This document shows, one piece after another, positions 8,536 to 14,985 of a stretch of 17,882 nt of DNA; the first letter of the stretch is position 1, and the number at the start of each line of letters is the position of its first letter. Origin of the DNA: an uncultured beta proteobacterium. Its GTDB lineage: Bacteria; Pseudomonadota; Gammaproteobacteria; Burkholderiales; Burkholderiaceae. A program made the position numbers and the translations under genes. The stretch lies in contig CAIKGX010000248.1 in the NCBI GenBank assembly GCA_903827075.1, positions 1 through 17,882 of the forward strand, read 5' to 3'. The notes under the pieces are model-generated. The model did not search any database and was not told the origin of the DNA. It saw only the letters and a list, made by a program, of their open reading frames with translations.

Positions 8536-9075
8536 ATGCCAGAAAATATTAATAAACCAGATTACTCAAGTCCTCTAGAGATATTTGTTGAGAGGCTTAT
8601 ATTTAGAAGCCGATGGATTTTGGCTGTTTTTTATCTCATACTAGTGGCAACCTTAGCTTTAGTAGCGATTAAATTCATGAAAGAGTTTGGGCATTTTGCC
8701 ATTACATTTTGGGACGCTTCCGAAGCCGAGTTTGTCACGGGCGTATTAGAGATTGTTGATAAAACATTGTTGGGCAATCTTCTGATTCTCATTATTTTTT
8801 CTGGTTATGAAAATTTTGTGTCCATTATTGGCGCCGCAAAAAATAGCGCTGATCGTCCAAAGTGGATGGGCGGAGTTGATTTTGCCAGCTTGAAACTGAA
8901 ATTAATTGGCTCCATTGTTGCTTTGTCAGGAATTAATCTATTGGCGGCCTTTTTGGAAATTGAGACTACTAATAAAGAAAACCTGGGTTGGATGGTGGGA
9001 ATTCATTTAACTTTTGTAGTAACCGGTTTGATATTCGCCCTCTCTGAAAGAGCAATGGTGCATGAGCCTGATTAA
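8536..9075 (+). CDS. YqhA/UPF0114 family inner-membrane protein
   Basis: Small integral membrane protein of 179 residues and unknown function. UPF0114 hallmarks are visible: a basic VERLIFRSRW stretch before TM1 (about 27-46), LLGNLLILIIFSGYENFVS around TM2 (about 77-98), KLKLIGSIVALSGINLL in TM3 (about 120-140), and TM4 (about 151-169). An ATG at 8509 would add nine residues but has no ribosome-binding site; ATG 8536 has AAGGA at 8522-8526 and a sensible spacing, so it is preferred. It lies 63 nt after the receiver-cyclase gene with no terminator between and is followed by the strong terminator at 9118, so it is probably the last gene of the che operon. A link to signalling is inferred only from position. 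Confidence 0.88.
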   Translation: MPENINKPDYSSPLEIFVERLIFRSRWILAVFYLILVATLALVAIKFMKEFGHFAITFWDASEAEFVTGVLEIVDKTLLGNLLILIIFSGYENFVSIIGAAKNSADRPKWMGGVDFASLKLKLIGSIVALSGINLLAAFLEIETTNKENLGWMVGIHLTFVVTGLIFALSERAMVHEPD

Positions 9076-9117
9076 TTTCGGGCATCCATTAAGATAGCAT
9101 CTAGGATGGCAGGGATA

Positions 9118-9149
9118 AAAAAATACCAACTTTCGAGTTGGTATTTTTT
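9118..9149. terminator. Strong bidirectional rho-independent terminator
   Basis: Perfect 14-bp inverted repeat: an A-run and TACCAACT, a TTCG tetraloop, AGTTGGTA and a T-run. The A-run on one side and T-run on the other give a U-tract in both directions. It lies between the YqhA-family gene (plus) and the DUF1345 gene (minus) and should end both transcripts. Confidence 0.93.
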
Positions 9150-9182
9150 ATTTGATCCATATACAAGCCTGTGAATAGAGTC

Positions 9183-9866
9183 CTATTTAAAAGCCACCAT
9201 TCCCGCAATTAAGTTAATGGCTATCCCTAGAAGCGTGGCATTAAAAATAAAAGCAGTCAATCCTTGAACCATGACCCAGAAACGCATTTTAGATTCGGCA
9301 ATATTTACATCGGCAGTTTGGCATGTCATGCCGATTACCATTGAGAAGTAGAGAAAATCGATATAGGTTGGCTTTAACTTATTAGCAAAAATCAAAGGGG
9401 GATTTTTGGTTTTCTCAAACTCAATGTAATAGGCGCGAGCGTAATGCAAGGTAAACGCTGTGTGCACTAAAAGCCAAGAAACAGCATAAGTTAACAGAAC
9501 CAGACCTACCTGCCATACGGTATCAGAAACAGAAGGTGATCTTTCGCCAGATAAGATGATGACAATAGTACCTAGACTTGCTACAGAGCCTAAGATAATA
9601 ATCAACAGCACCATTGCCGCATTGGCATCCTCTTTTTTAGATAAGGTCAGCATATTTTCTTCGGTTGAGGAATTCATCATGGTGAAACTCAAGAGAAGAT
9701 AAGTACTGCCGGCGATAATCCAGGATATCGCTAAGCGAGCAGTCAAGGCATGGCTTGGGGATAGTAGAAGGAAGGTAATCAGTCCAGCTGCGCTAATGAT
9801 CAGTAGTCGTAGGCTGGCGCTGATGTGATGCCAATGTAGTGTCCAGTGGTTTGATCTCATAGGCAT
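9183..9866 (-). CDS. DUF1345 family predicted membrane protein
   Basis: Integral membrane protein of 227 residues with about six hydrophobic segments (near 18-36, 42-62, 83-105, 115-138, 168-182, 199-222). The DUF1345 signatures are visible: HTAFTLHYARAYY after TM4 and YIDFLYFSMVIGMTCQTADV near 168-187, followed by a last helix. The function of the family is unknown. The first ATG is at 9866; a second, two codons later (9860), is possible, and neither has a clear ribosome-binding site. It is transcribed towards the che operon and shares its terminator. A short inverted repeat (TCAGT/ACTGA, 9866-9879) touches the start codon. Confidence 0.85.
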   Translation of the reverse strand: MPMRSNHWTLHWHHISASLRLLIISAAGLITFLLLSPSHALTARLAISWIIAGSTYLLLSFTMMNSSTEENMLTLSKKEDANAAMVLLIIILGSVASLGTIVIILSGERSPSVSDTVWQVGLVLLTYAVSWLLVHTAFTLHYARAYYIEFEKTKNPPLIFANKLKPTYIDFLYFSMVIGMTCQTADVNIAESKMRFWVMVQGLTAFIFNATLLGIAINLIAGMVAFK

Positions 9867-9930
9867 CAGTATGCACTGAAAATCGGAGCGAACCCAGTGG
9901 TGGTCTCTAGGCTCGATATTGATGACAAGC

Positions 9931-9959
9931 TTGAGTTATATTACCCCCTAATCTATAAA
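9931..9959 (+). promoter_or_regulatory. Predicted sigma-70 promoter for the small membrane protein
   Basis: TTGAGT (9931-9936, four of six matches to TTGACA) is separated by exactly 17 nt from TATAAA (9954-9959, five of six matches to TATAAT). Transcription would start near 9966, giving a short leader that contains AGGAG at 9975-9979. This supports the adjacent small gene being real. Confidence 0.5.
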
Positions 9960-9979
9960 TGAAATAAGCCCCCTAGGAG

Positions 9980-10144
9980 ATGAAATTGCGTAAGAATACA
10001 AGAGCTAACTTATTGGTAGCGGGCCTACTGGTAATTGTGCTTGCCTGCATTGCGGCTTATTTCAGTACCAAACCTGCTGAGTCTAATATTTCTATATTGA
10101 AAATTGAGCGCTTGGGAGGGGGTTTTAATATTGCGAAGGTATAA
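9980..10144 (+). CDS. Small single-pass membrane protein (54 aa), hypothetical
   Basis: Short ORF encoding a basic N-terminus (MKLRKNTRAN), one hydrophobic segment (about residues 11-28, LLVAGLLVIVLACIAAYF) and a short C-terminal tail (about 29-54) ending in GGGFNIAKV. The layout suits a signal-anchored small membrane protein. AGGAG at 9975-9979 touches the ATG at 9980, too close for normal initiation; the TTG at codon 3 (9986) is 6 nt from it and may be the true start, giving 52 residues. A well-spaced promoter lies just upstream. I do not recognise the family. It is the only coding candidate in the 383-nt stretch between the DUF1345 and usp genes. Confidence 0.55.
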   Translation: MKLRKNTRANLLVAGLLVIVLACIAAYFSTKPAESNISILKIERLGGGFNIAKV

Positions 10145-10174
10145 GCCTGGCGAGTACATCGATCATCCTCGTCT

Positions 10175-10194
10175 GATTTGATCTGGATCAAATC
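10175..10194. promoter_or_regulatory. FNR/Anr-type binding site
   Basis: The sequence contains a perfect TTGAT-N4-ATCAA (10178-10191), the FNR/Anr/FixK consensus, extended to a 20-nt palindrome with 8-bp arms. Its centre (10184.5) is about 41 nt upstream of the start site expected from the -10 box at 10213-10218, the usual class II activator position. It most likely makes the following usp genes respond to low oxygen. Confidence 0.75.
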
Positions 10195-10212
10195 AAAGAT
10201 CTCAGCCCTCAG

Positions 10213-10218
10213 CATAAT
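10213..10218 (+). promoter_or_regulatory. -10 box of the usp operon promoter
   Basis: CATAAT matches TATAAT at five of six positions. No good -35 box lies at the right spacing; the FNR-type palindrome overlaps that position, as expected for an activator-dependent class II promoter. The predicted start is near 10225, and GAGGTGA (10239-10245) is the Shine-Dalgarno for the gene at 10250. Confidence 0.5.
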
Positions 10219-10249
10219 TAAGGCAATACTTAATTTCTGAGGTGAAACG

Positions 10250-11056
10250 ATGTTGAAGAATGTAATGGTCCATTTGGATGAGGGTCTTCGGTCAATGGCT
10301 AGGCTAGAAATTGCTGTGGCTTTGGCGAAAAATAATGATGCTAGGTTGGTTGGCGTATTTGGTCAGCGAGCCAATTACAAGGGAAGCGGTTTAATTGCTA
10401 GTTGGCCATCGGACCAGCATCTTCAAGCGGGTCAATTGAGTAGAAAGCAGTTTGAGTTAGCCACTCAGGGTCTTAGGACTGAATGGGTTGATATCAATAG
10501 TGGAGATGATTCTGAAGTATTGGCATTGATCTCTGAAAAGGCCAGATATTTTGATTTGGTGATCATGGGGCAGCATGATGAATCCGGCACAAACTTTGTT
10601 CCCGCTGAATTAGTTGAAGAGGTATTAAGCAATTCAGGCCGTCCAGTGCTTGTCATTCCCTATATTGGTAATTTCTCCAGCACATTTAAGAGGCCGCTGA
10701 TTGCATGGAATGCCTCTCGCGAAGCCGCTCATGCTTTGAATGATGCTTTACCACTCATGCGCAATTGCGAAAAAGCCATCGTGCTATCTTTTGATTCGAG
10801 CCTTGCGAGGGCTGAAAAATCCTGTCAAGAAGTTTCTATTCAACTCTCATGCCACGGTATTGCATCTAAGGCCGAGGTCATGGTGATAGAGGGTATCGGT
10901 GTCATGGATATGTTGCTCAATAACGCATGTGATCAGGGCGCAGACTTATTAGTTATGGGAGCCCATAGCCATTTCGGATTCCCATTTATTAGTAGAGGCG
11001 CTGGCACTCGACATATATTAAAAACCATGGTGCTACCAGTCTTGATGTCCAGTTAA
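10250..11056 (+). CDS. Tandem-domain universal stress protein
   Basis: Cytosolic protein of 268 residues with two Usp folds. Domain 1 is about 1-138 (LKNVMVHLD... to RPVLVIPYIG) and domain 2 about 148-268 (RPLIAWNASREAAHALNDALPLM... to VMGAHSHFGF...ILKTMVLPVLMS). The ATP-binding pattern G-2X-G-9X-G(S/T) is degenerate: domain 2 has G237-A-H-S240 and then G250-A, and domain 1 has no recognisable copy. This suggests weak or absent nucleotide binding. Universal stress proteins help survival in starvation or anaerobic conditions by poorly defined means. The start is fixed by GAGGTGA, 4 nt upstream of the ATG. The FNR-type site upstream points to induction at low oxygen. A second usp gene follows after 62 nt with no clear terminator between. 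Confidence 0.88.
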   Translation: MLKNVMVHLDEGLRSMARLEIAVALAKNNDARLVGVFGQRANYKGSGLIASWPSDQHLQAGQLSRKQFELATQGLRTEWVDINSGDDSEVLALISEKARYFDLVIMGQHDESGTNFVPAELVEEVLSNSGRPVLVIPYIGNFSSTFKRPLIAWNASREAAHALNDALPLMRNCEKAIVLSFDSSLARAEKSCQEVSIQLSCHGIASKAEVMVIEGIGVMDMLLNNACDQGADLLVMGAHSHFGFPFISRGAGTRHILKTMVLPVLMSS

Positions 11057-11118
11057 ATCGTCTGGACGAAGTTGTTGGCATCATTTAACGCTATAAAAAA
11101 ATGAATAAGGAGTTGTAT

Positions 11119-11556
11119 ATGTTTAAAAATATTTTAGTACCCATTGTTGACGATATGGTGACGCCAAAATATATGAAGAAAATTTCTGATTTGGCTTTGG
11201 CGGATGGCGCAAGCATTACGTTGGCTTATGTTTCTGATCCAAGAGCCCCTTTTGTGTATGCAAAAAAAGCATCCGACTATAAAATTTCTGATGCAAATCA
11301 CAAAAAGGCCTGTGAACAGCATGCTGCTGACCTACTCTCAAGGGCATCAAAGCTTGTAGATAAAGAGATTAAGGTCAAGATTCATCATGAATTCAATGCC
11401 ACTGTTTATGAAGGTATTTTAGAGGCCTCAAAGAAAGCAAAGGCAGATGCAATCATGATGGCATCCCATAAGCGCACTGGATTAAAGGGGGTATTTATGG
11501 GGAGCGATACCCATGCTGTAATTATTCACTCCAAACTACCAGTAGTAGTAATTTAG
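11119..11556 (+). CDS. Single-domain universal stress protein
   Basis: Usp fold of 145 residues beginning with the usual FKNILVPIVDD strand and ending in the terminal beta-strand SKLPVVVI. An upstream ATG at 11101 would add six residues, but AAGGAG at 11107-11112 sits 6 nt before the ATG at 11119, which fixes the start there. The nucleotide-binding loop keeps the final Gly-Ser (128-129), but the first two glycines of G-2X-G are Ala115 and Lys118, so ATP binding is doubtful. It is probably cotranscribed with the tandem usp gene. Its stop lies only 8 nt from the stop of the convergent porin-like gene, with no visible terminator between. Confidence 0.88.
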   Translation: MFKNILVPIVDDMVTPKYMKKISDLALADGASITLAYVSDPRAPFVYAKKASDYKISDANHKKACEQHAADLLSRASKLVDKEIKVKIHHEFNATVYEGILEASKKAKADAIMMASHKRTGLKGVFMGSDTHAVIIHSKLPVVVI

Positions 11557-11564
11557 TAGCGCGC

Positions 11565-12458
11565 TTAAAAGGTCGTTAAAAATCGGATAGCAAGTACGCG
11601 GGATTGGAAGAAGCCGTTCTTAATTTCCATATCCCTGCCGTATTGCAATGAAAATCTGCCAATGGGGTAGTGGGCCTGAGCACTGAGCAAGTACCTTTGC
11701 GTATTCACCACATTATTTTGATATCGGTTGTTAAAGGAAGTGGCGCCTCCCGCAACATAGAAATAAGATGCGGCAACTGTAAATGTTGGGTTGATTGTGT
11801 AAATTGGGCCCAGTTGGGTAGTAGTTAGTGGTTTTTGGGTGAGGGAAACATTGGTATTCGATGCGCACGCTAATGCACATTGGCTATTACCTCCAAACCA
11901 CATGGTATCTACAGCAATCATGCCATCCACACTCTCAAATAGAGGCCTTTGAAATCCCATTTGAATATCAGATTTAAAGCGGTTCTCGCCAAGGTTAAAC
12001 GCTTGATTACTGGAATAGCTGGAAGTAGGGCTGGTTAAATAGCCGGCAACAGCAAAATAAGTGCGGGTTTTTCGATTGGCGTATGGCCACATTGCAGTTG
12101 CTAGAGTGAGATCACCAGTCCCTGTATCTGCGGGATAAGAAGCCAGTGAGCCTCCTGGTTTCACAGTTCCATAAGGTAATTGGATGTAAGAGACGCCGAT
12201 GTAGTCATCCATTTGGTAGGTTGTGGCCACCCTAAGGATAGCGCTGCTACTGCTTAAAGTAGGGCTACCGTATGGTCTTGTACTAACCTTGGAACCATTT
12301 CTGTAAAAGTCTGAATATTCTGAGTTGAAATAACTTAATGTGGCAGCATGTTTCCATGGCTGAGGCGCAACAATATCATTTGGCTGTAAATCGATCCCCC
12401 AACTCACGGTGGATTTTAAGAGTATTAGTACGAGGGTTAGTCTATTAATGCGGCGCAT
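11565..12458 (-). CDS. Outer-membrane beta-barrel of the MetA (phenol degradation) family
   Basis: Predicted secreted protein of 297 residues. The signal peptide covers about 1-21 (MRRINRLTLVLILLKSTVSWG). The rest has alternating amphipathic strands rich in Tyr, Ser and Gly (for example YIGVSYIQLPYGTV, TYFAVAGYLTSP, YFYVAGGATSF) and ends in Phe, as expected for a BAM-assembled barrel. The overall pattern matches the MetA-pathway/phenol degradation transporter-like family (PF13557), whose members are often annotated as transporters with little direct evidence. No phenol-degradation gene is present nearby, so the substrate is unknown. Two Cys near the middle (CALAC) could form a loop disulfide. 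A 130-nt gap separates it from the divergent gene at 12589; I found no strong promoter there. Confidence 0.75.
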   Translation of the reverse strand: MRRINRLTLVLILLKSTVSWGIDLQPNDIVAPQPWKHAATLSYFNSEYSDFYRNGSKVSTRPYGSPTLSSSSAILRVATTYQMDDYIGVSYIQLPYGTVKPGGSLASYPADTGTGDLTLATAMWPYANRKTRTYFAVAGYLTSPTSSYSSNQAFNLGENRFKSDIQMGFQRPLFESVDGMIAVDTMWFGGNSQCALACASNTNVSLTQKPLTTTQLGPIYTINPTFTVAASYFYVAGGATSFNNRYQNNVVNTQRYLLSAQAHYPIGRFSLQYGRDMEIKNGFFQSRVLAIRFLTTF

Positions 12459-12588
12459 CGATGGATTTTAAAGAATGCGGCATAGTTTAGGGTAATTTCT
12501 AGGGAATATACTCCCATCCAAGCGCTTTATTGTTTTAAAGCCTGACAGATCAAGCTTTATTATCGAGCTATGCACCCAACATTATTTA

Positions 12589-13416
12589 ATGCCCCTCATC
12601 CATAAAGTTGGCATGCTTACCTTAAAAGAGAATCTATCAAAGCTTAAAGAGCGGTTTGACGGCACAAAGGGTGAGCCCTACATTGTAGAGAGTAAGAAGT
12701 TTAAAGCCCTCTATTTTGATCATGAATCAACTCAGAGTTTGATGGACATACAGGCCCCCATTCGTTTGGTTGTGAGTTATACAGAAACCATGATGGGATT
12801 CTTGTTGTTTAATCCAAACCCAATAAGTATTGCCATGGTGGGATTGGGTGGTGGTTCTTTGGCTAAATACTGTCATCACCATTTGCCAGCGAGTTCCATC
12901 ATGGTGCTGGAAAATAATCCCAAGATCATTGCTTTACGTGATCAGTTTCATATTCCCAAAAACGATTCTCGTTTTGAGGTTATGGAGTGCGATGGTGCGC
13001 AATACCTCAAAAACACAGATAAGAAATTTGATGTATTACTCATTGATGGCTTCAATAAATCCGGTCAGCCATCCCAGCTTTGTAGCGACGATTTTTATGC
13101 CAATTGTTTTGCCTGTTTAAACCCAGACGGCGTCTTGATAGTGAACTTTTCTGGAAGTAGCGGATTGAGTCAAATTTACCAAGAAAGAATTAATCGGATA
13201 TTTAATCAATCTTCCGTTCTAGTGACAGAAGATGACAAAATGAATCAAATTCTTTTTGCCTGTAATGGCACATTATTAAGTTCAACGGCAGAGGCCTTGC
13301 TGAGACATTCCCTACAATTAAGTGCCACTCATGATATTCATATCTCTAGAACGCTTCAAAACTTCTTGATGCAACGAAAAAAAGATGCAGTAGATGACCC
13401 TAAAAATAGATATTAA
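12589..13416 (+). CDS. Spermidine-synthase-like SAM-dependent transferase of unknown substrate
   Basis: Rossmann-fold protein of 275 residues resembling the core of polyamine aminopropyltransferases: AMVGLGGGSLAKY (about 82-94), Glu108 at the end of strand 2 (VLENNP), CDGAQYL (134-140) and DVLLIDGF (148-155). The aminopropyltransferase hallmarks are changed. The usual GGGDGG is GLGGGSL without its Asp, and DGF stands where a catalytic D(S/T)xD is expected. It is therefore better called spermidine-synthase-like or methyltransferase-like than SpeE. The ATG at 12589 has no clear ribosome-binding site; ATG 12613 (residue 9) is an alternative. Its stop overlaps that of the convergent DUF2237 gene. 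Confidence 0.72.
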   Translation: MPLIHKVGMLTLKENLSKLKERFDGTKGEPYIVESKKFKALYFDHESTQSLMDIQAPIRLVVSYTETMMGFLLFNPNPISIAMVGLGGGSLAKYCHHHLPASSIMVLENNPKIIALRDQFHIPKNDSRFEVMECDGAQYLKNTDKKFDVLLIDGFNKSGQPSQLCSDDFYANCFACLNPDGVLIVNFSGSSGLSQIYQERINRIFNQSSVLVTEDDKMNQILFACNGTLLSSTAEALLRHSLQLSATHDIHISRTLQNFLMQRKKDAVDDPKNRY

Positions 13417-13781
13417 GCGGCATATTGTTCCAGCATGGAAAGTGGAACTGTTTCTAATGCCTTTATGTTGGTGCTTTCGAGTTTGATCATGGGTGCGCAG
13501 TCGGCTTGCATCGCCTCTAGCCAGCGATTGATGCACAGGCACCATTGATCGCCCATCACTAAACCTGGAAATTGATATTCAGGCCTCGGAGTAATGAGAT
13601 CATTGCCTTGTTGTAGGCTAAATTGCAAAAATTCGTTGTTCACCACAGCGCAAACCAAGTGGCTACCAATATCCTCTTCATTGGTTTTGCAGCAGCCATC
13701 CCTAAAGAATCCAGTTAATGGATCAAAGGAACAAGGCACTAAGGGCTGACCCAATACATTGAGAGCTACTTCGTTTTGCAT
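13413..13781 (-). CDS. DUF2237 family protein
   Basis: Protein of 122 residues with the typical DUF2237 pattern: NVLGQPLVPC, then PLTGFFRDGCC (21-31), HLVCAVVNNEFLQFS (41-55), then GDQWCLCINRWLEA (77-90), ending with the TN..AL helix. Several cysteines (17, 30, 31, 44, 81, 83, 95) are notable, and the function is unknown. The frame is open further upstream (to 13877), but that extension lacks family features and would overlap the dehydrogenase gene, so the ATG at 13781 is chosen; GTG at 13787 is a minor alternative. It lies 37 nt after the dehydrogenase gene and is probably in the same operon. Its stop shares TTAA with the stop of the plus-strand gene. Confidence 0.85.
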   Translation of the reverse strand: MQNEVALNVLGQPLVPCSFDPLTGFFRDGCCKTNEEDIGSHLVCAVVNNEFLQFSLQQGNDLITPRPEYQFPGLVMGDQWCLCINRWLEAMQADCAPMIKLESTNIKALETVPLSMLEQYAA

Positions 13782-13818
13782 AAGCACTTTCTGATTTGTA
13801 CATTGATTTGATATTGAC

Positions 13819-14520
13819 CTACCATGGCAGTTTTTCACCGGTATAGGAGATGAAAGAGCCGCTATCGTTTGAGTCAAGTGATTGAATTACATTGAGCATA
13901 TCCTTGGCAGCATCTAATGCAGGACGTCCAATTTGCTCGCCACGAAAGGGTTTGGATAGCCTGGAATTCACAGTGCCGGGGTGTAATGCCACTAGAGTAG
14001 TGTTGGGCTTAGTCCTAGAAAATTCAATAGCAGCTGTTTTTATCAACATATTGAGAGCAGCCTTTGACGCTCGATAACTATACCAACCACCTAGGCGGTT
14101 ATCTTCAATACTTCCCACCTTTGCCGATAGTGCGGCCATCACACTCGCATGAGGGGTTAGTAGCTTAGAAAAATATTTCAGGGTTAAGGCCGGTCCAATG
14201 GTGTTAATTTGTATAAGGTGGTTGAGTTGCTCTGCATTAAGATCATCCAATTTTTTTTCAGGCATCCATTGCTCAGAATGCAAAATCCCAATCGTATTAA
14301 TGATGAGATCAAATGGTGCTTGTGCGGACAAAGCCTGGGCTGCTAATTGGATCGAGCTTGGATCCTCATAATTGATTGAGGGTATTGAGTGACGGTGGAT
14401 GCCTGTAACCATAGCGCAGTCGGGGTTATTCTCTAAAAGCTCTAAAAAGGCCGAGCCTATGCTTCCTGATGAACCTATTACCAGTGCGCGAAAAGGGGTG
14501 GGAAGCAAGGGGGTCCTCAT
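13819..14520 (-). CDS. Short-chain dehydrogenase/reductase, CsgA (C-factor)-like
   Basis: Cytosolic NAD(P)-dependent oxidoreductase of 233 residues. The cofactor loop GSSGSIG (16-22), NTIG (75-78, in place of NNAG), Ser132 and the catalytic YxxxK (Tyr149, Lys153) are all present. An Arg soon after strand 2 (IHRHS) suggests NADPH. The length and the PGTVNSRLSKPF region match the C-factor-like subfamily, whose substrate is unknown. A TTG one codon upstream is in frame, but ATG 14520 is the natural start. It is divergent from the DCC-family gene across 51 nt and is followed by DUF2237. Confidence 0.88.
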   Translation of the reverse strand: MRTPLLPTPFRALVIGSSGSIGSAFLELLENNPDCAMVTGIHRHSIPSINYEDPSSIQLAAQALSAQAPFDLIINTIGILHSEQWMPEKKLDDLNAEQLNHLIQINTIGPALTLKYFSKLLTPHASVMAALSAKVGSIEDNRLGGWYSYRASKAALNMLIKTAAIEFSRTKPNTTLVALHPGTVNSRLSKPFRGEQIGRPALDAAKDMLNVIQSLDSNDSGSFISYTGEKLPW

Positions 14521-14571
14521 CAAAAGATTGGTATGCCAGCCAGTTTATTGAATAAGTCTTAAACTTGCTCG

Positions 14572-14985
14572 ATGACATCTAGCCTTCAGAAACTATCCCT
14601 TTTTTACGATGGAGCTTGTCCTTTGTGCCAGGCTGAGATTCTGTTTTTATCTGGACGGAATCAAGCTGGATTATTGGAGTTTATTGACATTAACTCTGGT
14701 GAATTTCGCACTGATCTTCTTGGGATATCTTGCGATGAGGCGTTAGCCTCAATGTATGGACAATACAGCGATGGCAAGCTTATTCATGGCGTCCCTGTTT
14801 TCTCGGCAGCCTATAGCAGGGCTAATTTACCCTTTTTAGCCTGGCTCTTTTCAAGAAAGATGCTGCGACCATTGCTAAATGTAGGATATCAATTTTTTGC
14901 CAAGAATAGGCACGCTATTTCTAGGGTGCTTGGGCCAGGAGCTCTATGGCTAGCAAAAACCTTTTCCACTAGAGCGCCTACATGA
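14572..14985 (+). CDS. DCC family (DUF393) thiol-disulfide oxidoreductase-like protein
   Basis: Protein of 137 residues. The family name comes from the DxxCxxC-type motif seen here as FYDGACPLC (11-19), with Cys16 and Cys19 as the putative redox pair. A conserved DINS (39-42) and a GVPVF stretch (73-77) also fit the family. The C-terminal part is hydrophobic and basic (FLAWLFSRKMLRPLLNVGYQFF), so it may lie at the membrane. The actual reaction is unproven. Its stop overlaps the start of the next gene by 4 nt (ATGA), so the two are translationally coupled. Confidence 0.87.
   Translation: MTSSLQKLSLFYDGACPLCQAEILFLSGRNQAGLLEFIDINSGEFRTDLLGISCDEALASMYGQYSDGKLIHGVPVFSAAYSRANLPFLAWLFSRKMLRPLLNVGYQFFAKNRHAISRVLGPGALWLAKTFSTRAPT

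Noticed and set aside
11101..11118. ATG 11101 as start of the second usp gene
   Set aside because: The AAGGAG Shine-Dalgarno lies within this stretch, 6 nt before ATG 11119.
12830..13120. Overlapping 96-codon frame inside the spermidine-synthase-like gene
   Set aside because: It is an out-of-frame shadow with no domain features; the main frame has clear SAM-fold motifs.
13782..13877. N-terminal extension of the DUF2237 protein
   Set aside because: The frame is open but it overlaps the end of the dehydrogenase gene, and the extra residues have no family features. ATG 13781 fits the domain start.
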